DNA of 64,000 bases from Lysinibacillus sp. B2A1. GTDB lineage: Bacteria > Bacillota > Bacilli > Bacillales_A > Planococcaceae. The stretch is from positions 3,916,501-3,980,500 of the forward strand of contig CP027224.1 in NCBI GenBank assembly GCA_002973635.1, given 5' to 3'. The notes under the pieces are model-generated. The model saw nothing but the letters and a program-made list of their open reading frames with translations, did not search any database and had not been told where the DNA came from. Below, one piece after another: positions 52,143 to 61,085 of this stretch (positions are counted from its first letter, which is position 1; each line of letters begins with the position of its first letter). Position numbers and translations under genes: made by a program.

Positions 52143-53552
52143 CTATTCTCGAATCGCTTCAATGGGTGTTGCAGTAGTAACCTGACTTTCATGTGAAGTA
52201 GTTGCTTCTTTAGCAAAGCGTTCTTCTGGAGCATCCTCGTTAATTTGATGACGAGCCCAAATCCAATAGTAGATACTTGCAGCAGCAAAAACTGCTAACG
52301 ATACGATGAAAAATGTAAAGTTGGCAAAGAAACTTGCAAAGATAGCAATAACCGCCAGTACAAGAGAAACAATTGGTGTAAATGGATATAATGGCGTTTT
52401 AAATGTTCTTACAAGATTTGGCTCCTTTTTACGTAAAATCAACACTGATAAATTCATCGTAATATATGACACTAATGCCCCGAATGTAGAAATTAAAATG
52501 AGGTCATCAGGATTGAATAAGATAACAAGTGCTAGTCCAATAAAGCCTGGTAAAATAATTGCCATATAAGGTGTCTGACGCTTTTTATGCATCTTTGCTA
52601 AAAGGCTTGGCAAATAGCCTGCTCGAGATAACGCGTAAACTTGACGTGAATAAGCTAAGATAACACCTGAAAAACTAGCAATTAATCCAACTAATCCTAC
52701 AGAAGCTAAGATTTGAGCTAGCCAGTACGTATTACCAAACGCTGCTGCAATTGCTGCTGGAAGTGGATCTTCCGCTACAGTCATAACATCGATACCAGCA
52801 AGACCTATTGCCACAGTTGTCGTTAAAACAGACAATACTAATAATGTGATCATTCCAGAGATTAAGCCCTTTGGCATGTCCTTTTGTACATCTCTCGTCT
52901 CCTCAGATAGCATTGGCAGCATTTCAATGGCTAAAAATAGCCACATAGCGTATGGTAAGGCAGACCAAACCCCTTTAAATCCACCAGGTATTAAATCACC
53001 ATTTTCAGGGAATAAATGAGCCACATTAATTTGTGGTAATCCAACGAAATACATTAATACTAATAGTCCAAGCGCTATAAAGACGAGCACCATTTCAATT
53101 GTTGCATATTCTTTAATACCGATAATATGGACACCCATGAAGAGAGCATACATGAATGCTGCTGCTACTACTGTCGGAACAGATGGGAATAAAAAGCTTA
53201 TATAGCCGCCGATACCTATGGCAATAATCGGTGCTGCAATCACATACTGGAGCACAACTCCAATTCCTGTAATAAAGCCAATATATCTCCCCATTGCACG
53301 TCTAGCAAAAGAGTATGGTCCACCTGCATACGGTAACATCGTCGATAATTCTGAGATTCCTAAGGTCATTGTTAAATACATAATAGCCATAAATATTGTA
53401 GCGATTAGCATCCCTAAGTAGCCAGATTGACTTAATCCAAAATTCCATCCAAAATAATTTCCAGAAATAACAATCCCAACACCAATTGTCCATAAGTGAA
53501 TCGGTGTAAGGGCTTTCTTTAATACAATTATTTCACCCTTTTTAGAAGACAT
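52143..53552 (-). CDS. Ethanolamine-type APC permease
   Basis: 469 residues from ATG 53552 (AAAAGGTGG upstream). Twelve membrane helices, amino acid/polyamine/organocation fold: LWTIGVGIVISGNYFGWNFG at helix 1, STMLPYAGGPYSFARRAMGR in loop 2, AIEMLPMLSEETRDVQKDMP in loop 6/7. This is the pattern of the ethanolamine permease family. It brings in a small amino alcohol such as ethanolamine or 1-amino-2-propanol. Hydrophilic C-terminal tail (~30 residues). Confidence 0.9.
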   Translation of the reverse strand: MSSKKGEIIVLKKALTPIHLWTIGVGIVISGNYFGWNFGLSQSGYLGMLIATIFMAIMYLTMTLGISELSTMLPYAGGPYSFARRAMGRYIGFITGIGVVLQYVIAAPIIAIGIGGYISFLFPSVPTVVAAAFMYALFMGVHIIGIKEYATIEMVLVFIALGLLVLMYFVGLPQINVAHLFPENGDLIPGGFKGVWSALPYAMWLFLAIEMLPMLSEETRDVQKDMPKGLISGMITLLVLSVLTTTVAIGLAGIDVMTVAEDPLPAAIAAAFGNTYWLAQILASVGLVGLIASFSGVILAYSRQVYALSRAGYLPSLLAKMHKKRQTPYMAIILPGFIGLALVILFNPDDLILISTFGALVSYITMNLSVLILRKKEPNLVRTFKTPLYPFTPIVSLVLAVIAIFASFFANFTFFIVSLAVFAAASIYYWIWARHQINEDAPEERFAKEATTSHESQVTTATPIEAIRE

Positions 53553-53584
53553 AGCATTCGCCACCTTTTCTCATTATTTAGATG

Positions 53585-54598
53585 TTACAGTACTCTACTT
53601 TTTTCCAAATATGCATTCACTAAAGCATCACTCTGCACTGTATAGTTTTCACCTAGTAATCTTGTTGTTTCATTATCGCGGCTACCTATCCAAGAAATAA
53701 GCTGTAGTCTTCTCATTAAAATAAATGTTGGAATCATTTCAATTTCGTCATCCGTTAAGGTTCTTATTTTGCTATAACCTTTTAACCAAGAAGCAATTAA
53801 ATCATCCAAGTAAGGCATATGCTCTATAAAGCTTACTGACGTGGCTAAATCATATAAAAACCAACCAAAGCCACAGTCGTCGAAATCAATAACTTTTATT
53901 TCATCTCCGCAAATTAATAAATTGGCTAGGCGTAGATCTGAATGTATAAGTCCAAATCTTGTCCTGCTTTTGCCGAATACTTCTAACTTCTTTTTAATAA
54001 TGAGAGATGCTTCTTCATATAAAGCTAAACGTGACGGTGTCATACCAAGTCCATCCTGCCACCTAGCCCATTTTGGTGAGTCCCCTAAAATCGTGTCATA
54101 ATCCCATGTCATGCGTTTGAAGTCTTTATAATACTCATGCTGTTCAATTGTATGTTTATGGAACATTGCTGTTATCGTTCCTAATGTTTCAAATTGTTGA
54201 ATCAAATCTTCTTCTTTATTTTCATCGGGCGCATTTCCCTCCAAAAATGTAAATAATGTGCTATAATAGATGGTGTCATTTAATTTATGAGCATGCACGT
54301 AGTCACCGTCATCTGCTCGGATTGGTAATGATACATCGATTGGAGATTGCTCGTGTAATGAGTTTAACCAAGCAATCTCCGCTTCTATCTCTTCTTTCTT
54401 ATGGTAATTCGGTCTACTGATTCTCAAAATATACTTTTTACCTTGAACATCCTCTACTAAATATGTAGAATTTTCGGAATAGTCAATCATTTTACAAGAT
54501 GCATCTGCTAAACAGCTGAATTCCTTCAAGGCATCATGTGCTGCTTGATGAAAATTAGATAGTACAGCATCTAAATCTAAGAAATCCATTTGTCCCAT
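53585..54598 (-). CDS. APH-fold amino-alcohol kinase
   Basis: 337 residues from ATG 54598 (GGGGG 7 bases upstream). N-lobe with STYLVEDVQGKKYILRISRP, hinge STLFTFLEGN, catalytic loop RFGLIHSDLRLANLL (H-S-D-x-x-x-x-N) and metal site VIDFDDCGFGWFLYDLA. In the actinobacterial AAU microcompartment, an APH-family enzyme is a (S)-1-amino-2-propanol kinase; ethanolamine or choline kinases are relatives. It precedes the permease gene by 33 bases, and follows the phospho-lyase gene by 41 bases. Confidence 0.88.
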   Translation of the reverse strand: MGQMDFLDLDAVLSNFHQAAHDALKEFSCLADASCKMIDYSENSTYLVEDVQGKKYILRISRPNYHKKEEIEAEIAWLNSLHEQSPIDVSLPIRADDGDYVHAHKLNDTIYYSTLFTFLEGNAPDENKEEDLIQQFETLGTITAMFHKHTIEQHEYYKDFKRMTWDYDTILGDSPKWARWQDGLGMTPSRLALYEEASLIIKKKLEVFGKSRTRFGLIHSDLRLANLLICGDEIKVIDFDDCGFGWFLYDLATSVSFIEHMPYLDDLIASWLKGYSKIRTLTDDEIEMIPTFILMRRLQLISWIGSRDNETTRLLGENYTVQSDALVNAYLEKSRVL

Positions 54599-54639
54599 TT
54601 GAAAACCCCCTTGTTTACAAATTGCTAATCTTTCTATAC

Positions 54640-55905
54640 TCAATAACGAGCAAACTTTACAAGCTGTGCAGCCTCTTTAATACCTGCTTCACATTTTTCA
54701 AGTAACTCATCACAGTATGCTTTATCGCATAATAAGCCTGGTTTAAATTGAAGAACTCGTGTATCAAGCATTGAATAAATTGCCCACACCCCATGCTTGT
54801 ACAAGGAGCTCATTACATGCTTTGCCCCTTCAGGATGATTAAACTCTAATCCCATGACAACCCCTAATTGACGAATGCCAACAAAGAAATCTGGGTATTG
54901 CTGTTGGATACGCTCTAAGCCTGAACGCAGATAACGTGCCACATATTCCACATTTTTGACCACTTCTGGTCGTTGAGAAATTTCTAATACTTTCATGGCA
55001 ACAACACATCCTAGCTCAGCACCGCCGAAAGTAGAAATATGGGCTAGTCCATCTTCTACCATCCAACCGCCAGCTCGCTCATTCACAACAGTAGCCGCAA
55101 TTGGATAAATACCTCCACTTAAACCTTTCGCAGTCACAAGAATATCTGGCTTCACACCATAATGTTCAATACCCCATAGCTTCCCAGTTCTCATTAACCC
55201 AGTTTGCACTTCGTCTGCAATATATAGTGCACCGTAGCGCTCACATAATGCCTTCACCCCTGATAAATAATTAGCATTCGGTAATGGGAAACCATATGTT
55301 GCTGGGATTGTTTCGATAATAACGCTTGCGACATCCCCTTTGGACAGCTCTCGCTCCATCGCTGCTAAATCATTAAATGGAACATGTGCAAATTCACCTG
55401 GATCTCCTTCACTTAAAAACGGCTTAGAATAGCGTTCATTTCCTAACGACACAGCTAAACCACTATGTCCATGATAGCCATTTTTAATCGAAATGGTTTT
55501 TTTACGTTTTGTGGCATAGCGGGCACATTTTAGGGCAACATCAATTGCTTCACTCCCACCACTTGAGAAAATCGTATATTTTAACCCATCTGGTGTACAG
55601 GCAGCTAATTTTTCAGCTAGTTGTGCACGAGCTGTAGAAGGAAAATGATGATTACCAATATCAAAATAATTTGTTCCTTCAATTAATGCTGCGATGACTT
55701 CTGGATTACGATGACCTAAATTATAAGTTCCACCATTTAAATGGGCATTCATTAATTTTTTGCCATCTACATCATAAAAGTAATAACCTTCTCTTTTTCC
55801 GATGACGAGATCAACGCCATCTACTTGCCATTGCTTTGTTTTCCCTGGATTCCACCAGTCAATTGATTTTTGTAAGGTTGCTTGTTTATTCGCAAAATAA
55901 TCCAT
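54640..55905 (-). CDS. Class III aminotransferase-fold enzyme, probable amino-alcohol-phosphate phospho-lyase
   Basis: 421 residues from ATG 55905 (AAGGTGGA upstream). Fold-type I PLP enzyme: NGGTYNLGHRNPEVIAALIE, FSSGGSEAIDVALKCAR, ETIPATYGFPLPNANYLSGV, YIADEVQTGLMRTGKLWG and PLP Lys in LVTAKGLSGGIYPIA. The gene pair kinase + class III enzyme is the mark of the phosphorylate-and-eliminate route: amino-alcohol phosphate -> aldehyde + NH3 + Pi, as in ethanolamine-phosphate phospho-lyase (AGXT2L1). An ordinary transaminase cannot be excluded from sequence alone. Confidence 0.85.
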   Translation of the reverse strand: MDYFANKQATLQKSIDWWNPGKTKQWQVDGVDLVIGKREGYYFYDVDGKKLMNAHLNGGTYNLGHRNPEVIAALIEGTNYFDIGNHHFPSTARAQLAEKLAACTPDGLKYTIFSSGGSEAIDVALKCARYATKRKKTISIKNGYHGHSGLAVSLGNERYSKPFLSEGDPGEFAHVPFNDLAAMERELSKGDVASVIIETIPATYGFPLPNANYLSGVKALCERYGALYIADEVQTGLMRTGKLWGIEHYGVKPDILVTAKGLSGGIYPIAATVVNERAGGWMVEDGLAHISTFGGAELGCVVAMKVLEISQRPEVVKNVEYVARYLRSGLERIQQQYPDFFVGIRQLGVVMGLEFNHPEGAKHVMSSLYKHGVWAIYSMLDTRVLQFKPGLLCDKAYCDELLEKCEAGIKEAAQLVKFARY

Positions 55906-55918
55906 GTTTTCCACCTTC

Positions 55919-56710
55919 CTATACGTTGACATCCTCCAAAATTTCACCTGCTATTAATAGTTCAACCTTTTTTTGGGCCAAGCGTTCTTGCCATTGTGTA
56001 GAACTTTTTTGATCTGTAATCACCATGGCAATATCCTCCAAATGACAAATGTGTGCAAATGTGGAGACTCCAAATTTTGTGTGATCTGCTAAAATAATCG
56101 TATTTTCTGCTCGTTCTATTAATTTCTTTGAAATCGCAGCGCCTGTAATATCATAGTCTGTAATGCCCTCATTCAAAGAAATTCCGCCTGCAGCTACGAA
56201 GGCTTTATTTGCCTTTAGTTGATTAAAAAATAAATCAGCTAACGGACCACCCATAAATTTTTGTCGATGCTCATATTCACCTCCTGCAAAAAGCACCTTG
56301 CCTTGAAAGCATTCTGCTGCTAATGATAGAACCGGGAGAGAATTTGTTACCACTATTACATTTGGTTTATCACTTAAATAACGAACGATTTCATAGGCTG
56401 TTGTACCATGACCAATAAAAATAACGTCTCCATCCTCCACAATACTCGCTGCAGCCTTGCATATCATTCTTTTCTCTAAGTTGTTGAGTGAAGTTTTCTG
56501 TTCAAATGTCCGTTCATACTTTTCTTTAGCTTTCACGGCACCTCCATAAACTTTGTGCAGGAGCCCTTCCTTCTCCAATCGGTCCATATCTCTACGTATA
56601 GTCTCACCTGATACGTTCAATAATTGTTCGGCATCACTTACCTTCACTTTGCCTTCTAAATCTAAAATATCTAAAATTACTTTTTTGCGTTCCTCAAACG
56701 AAAGGGACAT
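55919..56710 (-). CDS. DeoR/GlpR-type regulator of the BMC operon
   Basis: 263 residues. HTH at 5-60 (FEERKKVILDILDLEGKVKV, LLNVSGETIRRDMDRLEKEG, HKVYGGAV), then the DeoR sugar-isomerase-like sensor domain with EDGDVIFIGHGTTAYEIVR and VTNSLPVLSL. ATG 56710 follows GGAG at 9 bases. First gene of the BMC operon and divergent to nothing, with an operator-like inverted repeat at its promoter. The effector may be a phosphorylated intermediate, since this fold normally binds sugar or alcohol phosphates. Confidence 0.93.
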   Translation of the reverse strand: MSLSFEERKKVILDILDLEGKVKVSDAEQLLNVSGETIRRDMDRLEKEGLLHKVYGGAVKAKEKYERTFEQKTSLNNLEKRMICKAAASIVEDGDVIFIGHGTTAYEIVRYLSDKPNVIVVTNSLPVLSLAAECFQGKVLFAGGEYEHRQKFMGGPLADLFFNQLKANKAFVAAGGISLNEGITDYDITGAAISKKLIERAENTIILADHTKFGVSTFAHICHLEDIAMVITDQKSSTQWQERLAQKKVELLIAGEILEDVNV

Positions 56711-56741
56711 ACACAATCACTCCAAACACATAGTAGAATCC

Positions 56742-56825
56742 AACAAAATCCACAAATTCAACATTCATATTCTGTATTTATGTGGATTTGTTTTGAATTT
56801 TATAGAATAGTTAGATAATTGTCAA
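56742..56825 (-). promoter_or_regulatory. BMC operon promoter and operator
   Basis: Minus strand: -35 TTGACA (56820-56825), 17-base spacer, -10 TAAAAT (56797-56802), start ~56790. Arms AACAAAATCCACAAAT (56742-56757) and its near complement ATTTATGTGGATTTGTTT (56776-56793) lie over and behind the start site, a good place for a repressor. AAATCCACA is the core half site. Confidence 0.7.
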
Positions 56826-56892
56826 TACTATAAATATTAATTTTATCTAAATTACGAGGTTTTTTTCTTCTTAATACTATATTTTTCTACAA

Positions 56893-56935
56893 AAATATAG
56901 TCCCCTAGTTGTTTTATGATAACTAGGGAACTTGT
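56893..56935 (-). terminator. Terminator of the ALDH gene
   Basis: CCCTAGTT, 10-base loop, AACTAGGG, then a T-rich run on the minus strand; 23 bases after the stop of the ALDH gene at 56958. Confidence 0.65.
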
Positions 56936-56957
56936 TTAGTTTCATTAAAATACAACA

Positions 56958-58450
56958 TCAATCCAAATTAATCCAAACACTCTTCACTTCAGTGTAATTT
57001 TGTAGAGCATACGCACCCATTTCTCTACCAATGCCCGACTGTTTAAATCCTCCAAAAGGAGAAGCAGGGTCTGTCATATTATAGCAATTTACCCATACTG
57101 AACCCGCCTTTAATTTTGCGGCTAATGAATGTGCATTTTTTAAGTTCTGTGTCCAAATGCCTGCTGCTAGCCCAAAGTTCGACTTATTTGCTCTTTCTAC
57201 TAATTCATCCACGCTATCATATTCCAGCACAACAACAACTGGTCCAAAGATTTCCTCTTGTGCAATTGTCATCGTATCAGAAACATTTGTAAAAATAGTA
57301 GGCTCCATAAAATAGCCATGGTCAGCCGATTTGCCACCACATGCTAATGTAGCTCCTTCCTCAACACCTATTTCAACATAATTTTCAACACGATTTAGCT
57401 GTTTTTCTGAGACGAGTGCCCCCATTTGTGTAGAAAAATTTAAAGCGTGACCTTGTTGAATTTTTGTAGCATAGCTCACCATTTGTTTGATAATCTCCTC
57501 GGACTGGCTACGATGAACAAACACTCTTGAGCCTGCACTACAAACTTCACCTTGATTGGCCATTATCCCCGAAAGAACACCCGGAATTGCTGTGCTCAAA
57601 TCTGCATCCTGTAAAATAATATTAGGAGACTTCCCTCCAAGCTCTAATGTTACTCGTTTCATTGTGTCAGCAGCTTTTTTCATAATGCTTTTTCCTACGT
57701 CTGTAGAACCAGTAAAGGCAATTTTATCGATTTTCTCATGTATCACTAGCGCCTCTCCTGCAATTGGACCAAAGCCAGGTACGATATTAATAACACCTGG
57801 CGGAAAACCTACCTCCGTCACCAACTGAGCAAAATAAAGTGCAGACAGGGGCGTTTGTTCCGCTGGCTTAAGGACAACAGTACATCCAGTTGCTAGTGCA
57901 GGCGCTACCTTCCAAGAAACCATCATAAACGGAAAATTCCATGGAATGATCTGCCCCACTACACCTACTGGCTCATGCCTTGTATAATTTAGAAAATTAC
58001 CCGCTACAGGCAGGACTTGTCCCATATTCTTCGTTGCCCATCCAGCAAAATATCTAAATTGCTCAACAGCATTCGGAATATCATTTCCCAACACCTCATT
58101 AATCGGCTTACCATTATCCAAGGCATCAATCTGAGCGATTTCCATTTTATGCTCTTCCATTAAATCTGCTAGTTTTAGCATCAATAAGGCTCTTTGAGCA
58201 GCATCCATTTTTGACCATGGTCCATGATCAAAAGCGTCTCTAGCCGCTTCCACTGCTGCATCTATATCCTCTGCTTGCGCTTCATATACTGTTGTTATTT
58301 TTTCTCCAGTGGAAGGATTTATTGTGTCGAAGGTTTTACCAGCTTTTGATTGAGTAAATTCTCCGTTAATATATACCCCTTTGTTTCCTCTAAAAAAGCT
58401 TGCACCTTAGGTAATAATTCAATTGCCTGTGGTAATTTCATCTCTAGCAT
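56958..58450 (-). pseudogene. NAD(P)-dependent aldehyde dehydrogenase with one frameshift
   Basis: The true start is ATG 58450 (AAGGAGG at 8 bases), MLEMKLPQAIELLPKVQAFLE. The frame breaks near 58390 where GAGGA appears in place of GAGGGA, and resumes as NKGVYINGEFTQSKAGKTFD. The rest is complete: ARDAFDHGPWSKMDAAQRA, WNFPFMMVSWKVAPALA, FTGSTDVGKSIMKKAADT, VTLELGGKSPNIILQ (Glu), GEVCSAGSRVFV (catalytic Cys), EEIFGPVVVVLEYDS. Joined length ~496. ALDH superfamily class 1/2-like. Last of a three-gene operon with Fe-ADH and M20 genes. An internal start could make 431 residues lacking part of the N-terminus. Confidence 0.85.
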
Positions 58451-58465
58451 AGATAGACCTCCTTG

Positions 58466-59632
58466 TTAGATTGATTGATCTAAAATATTATAGATATCCT
58501 GTCTAGACATTTTACGTGGATTCGGCACCATGTACTGCGCATCATGGAAGGCAATATCAACTAAAACATCGATTTGATCTTTGCTTACACCTATGGCACC
58601 CAACTTCTCAGGAATTCCTGCTTCTTTCGTTAAGTTCTTCACATAGGCAACAGCTGCTTTGGCTGCCTCCTCTACCGAAAGTCCTTCAATATTGACACGT
58701 AAGGCTTCAGCAATATCTTTAAATTTCTCAGGATTCGCAATCCAATTGTATTCTAGTAAATAAGGCAATAGAATAGCATTGACTATACCATGTGGAGCAT
58801 CATACTGTGCACCAATAGCATGTGATATCCCATGGACCATTCCTAACCCCGAATTAGCCATTCCTAAGCCTGTAATAGAACTAGCTAATAACATGCCATG
58901 CATTGCCTCGGTATTTTCACTATGTGCAATCGCTGGTAATATTGATTTTCCAATCACTCGTACTGCATGTAAATTAAGTGAATCCGTAAAATGCGAGCTC
59001 CAAATAGATACATATCCTTCGATAGCATGTGTTAACGCATCCATCCCTGTTGAGGCGATTAGACCACTTGGCATAGCACGTAATAAGCTAGCATCTAAAA
59101 TCGCCACCCTAGGGAATAAATCTTCTCCAAAAACTAATTTTTTTGTTTTCAATCCATCTGTCTCATCCGTAATGACTGCCGCATTTCCACTTTCACTCCC
59201 TGTTCCTACCGTTGTTGGAACAGCAATTAACGGAAGTGCTTTTTCAGTATATTGATCGAAGCCATAATAGGTTGATATAGAGCTCTCATTTGTTAGCACA
59301 ATCGCTAAAGCCTTGGCACTATCAATTACACTACCTCCACCTACAGCGACTAGAGCTGAAATCTCTTTATTCCTATAGATATTGGCAGTTTCATCAATAC
59401 TTGCTACATCTGGATTAGGTTTTACCTCGTCATATATCAAAACCTCAATATTTTCAGAGATTTCACCAAGCACATTTTTTAAAATCCCCGAGTGCTTAAT
59501 CCCTTGATCTGTCACCATCAAAATGCGATGAGCACCCATTTCTTGTAGAACAGGGCCTAATTTTTTTATAGAAGATACGCCTGTATAAATCTTCGTTTTG
59601 GCATTAAAAACTGTTTCTGAGTATGCATTCAT
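58466..59632 (-). CDS. Iron-containing alcohol dehydrogenase
   Basis: 388 residues, type III ADH. N-terminal Rossmann part with VAVGGGSVIDSAKALAIVL and IAVPTTVGTGSESGNAAVI; C-terminal helical part with metal ligands in STGMDALTHAIEGYVSIWSS, GMVHGISHAIGAQYDAPHG. Oxidises or makes short alcohols. It is 14 bases ahead of the M20 gene end and just before the ALDH gene, giving an alcohol -> aldehyde -> acid pair. Confidence 0.93.
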   Translation of the reverse strand: MNAYSETVFNAKTKIYTGVSSIKKLGPVLQEMGAHRILMVTDQGIKHSGILKNVLGEISENIEVLIYDEVKPNPDVASIDETANIYRNKEISALVAVGGGSVIDSAKALAIVLTNESSISTYYGFDQYTEKALPLIAVPTTVGTGSESGNAAVITDETDGLKTKKLVFGEDLFPRVAILDASLLRAMPSGLIASTGMDALTHAIEGYVSIWSSHFTDSLNLHAVRVIGKSILPAIAHSENTEAMHGMLLASSITGLGMANSGLGMVHGISHAIGAQYDAPHGIVNAILLPYLLEYNWIANPEKFKDIAEALRVNIEGLSVEEAAKAAVAYVKNLTKEAGIPEKLGAIGVSKDQIDVLVDIAFHDAQYMVPNPRKMSRQDIYNILDQSI

Positions 59633-59647
59633 CGTTAATCCTCCCTA

Positions 59648-60805
59648 TCAAGTTAAATATCTTTCTGCAAAAACACTATAAAATTCAATAGCATCAAAAA
59701 ATGCGTTCATTTCAATATGTTCATTTGGCTGGTGTGCTAAATTTTCATTGCCAGGGCCGTAGATGATAATAGGGGCATTGGTAGCAGTTGAAAAAACAGA
59801 GCCATCTGTATAATAATTAACACCCTTTTCCAGTAACGTTACATTAGATAACTCATTTTTCACCGCTTTCAATTGAGCTAATAATGCTTGACTGCCTGAG
59901 TAATCAATTGAATTCAAATCGTGAATCACATGAATCTTTGCATGGAAGTCATGGTCTGTCTTTCTAATTTCTCCAATAATTTCTTTAATATCCTCTACTA
60001 TTTCTTGATGAGATAGCAATGGTGTGGATCTAATATCTATACGTATAGCACAATAATCTGGTATTACATTAGTTGTAACCCCCCCTTTTATCGTGCTAAT
60101 GACAAGTGTTGGTCGGCCAAGTAAAGGATGCTCTTCTACTGTCCTAAATGAATAATTCTGTAAAACGCTTATCACTTTGTGCATATGCGTAATTGCATTT
60201 ATGCCATTTTGAGGCATTGAACCATGCGCTGTTTTACCAAAAGTTTCAATCTCTAACCATAAGACACCCTTATGTGCACAAAAAATCTCACCGCTGCTCG
60301 GTTCAGCAATAATAATGGCACCCGCATTTTTTACAATATCTGTTTCAATGGCTTGTTTCGCACCTATGCAATCCACCTCTTCACCTGCTGTTCCTAAAAA
60401 CAATAAATCTCCTTTTAAAGGAATCTTTTTTTCCTTTAATATAATCATTGCCTCGAGTAAAGCAGCTACCCCTCCTTTCATATCTGTCGTTCCTCTGCCA
60501 TACATTTTGCCATCAATGATTTCAGCCGAAAAAGGCTCAAAATCCCAAGGTAAATCTCCAACAGGAACGGTATCCAGGTGACCACTAAATAGCAAAGAGG
60601 CTTTTTTTTCTTTTGCATGGCTCAATAGCTTTACAATGATGTTTGCTCTAGCATCATCTATCATTTGAATATCTACTTCTAAGCCGTAGCGTGTACAATG
60701 CTCAGCTATTTTATGAGCTACTACCAGCTCATTAGCGGGAGGATTGACACTATTGATTTGAACTAAAGTTTGTAAAAATTGCGTCGCTCTTTCACCATTG
60801 ATCAA
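59648..60805 (-). CDS. M20 family amidohydrolase (ArgE/DapE type)
   Basis: 385 residues. Zinc-site motifs: LLFSGHLDTVPVGDLPW (His, Asp), MYGRGTTDMKGGVAAL (Asp), LFLGTAGEEVDCIGA (Glu-Glu), IIIAEPSSGEIF; lid domain in the middle with HGSMPQNGINAITHMHKV. It cleaves an N-acyl amino acid or a related amide. First gene of the M20-ADH-ALDH operon; N-acylated amino alcohols would be a fitting substrate, but that is inference. Confidence 0.9.
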   Translation of the reverse strand: MINGERATQFLQTLVQINSVNPPANELVVAHKIAEHCTRYGLEVDIQMIDDARANIIVKLLSHAKEKKASLLFSGHLDTVPVGDLPWDFEPFSAEIIDGKMYGRGTTDMKGGVAALLEAMIILKEKKIPLKGDLLFLGTAGEEVDCIGAKQAIETDIVKNAGAIIIAEPSSGEIFCAHKGVLWLEIETFGKTAHGSMPQNGINAITHMHKVISVLQNYSFRTVEEHPLLGRPTLVISTIKGGVTTNVIPDYCAIRIDIRSTPLLSHQEIVEDIKEIIGEIRKTDHDFHAKIHVIHDLNSIDYSGSQALLAQLKAVKNELSNVTLLEKGVNYYTDGSVFSTATNAPIIIYGPGNENLAHQPNEHIEMNAFFDAIEFYSVFAERYLT

Positions 60806-61085
60806 AATAACACCTCCCTTCCTTAACTAGCATCCAATAGAAATGTAGCAGCTGTTTTTACTCAAGATTGTCAATGACACTCAAGCTACAAATCAAAAAA
60901 TAAGTGAAAATTACAAAAATTTAGTGTATTATACTAGTAATCTCACCTTTCACTTACTATAGCATTGTATTTTTTGGCTAAGAGCCAAAAGATTGCTTCC
61001 ATTTTTTTATAAAATAAAATTACGACTGCGTTGCTCTAAACATACATAATCACCATCTTATCAATACATTTATGAGGTGATTAAC

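Noticed and set aside
54640..55905. Simple omega-transaminase or glutamate semialdehyde mutase
   Set aside because: Adjacency to an APH-fold kinase within a BMC operon favours phospho-lyase function; not excluded by sequence.
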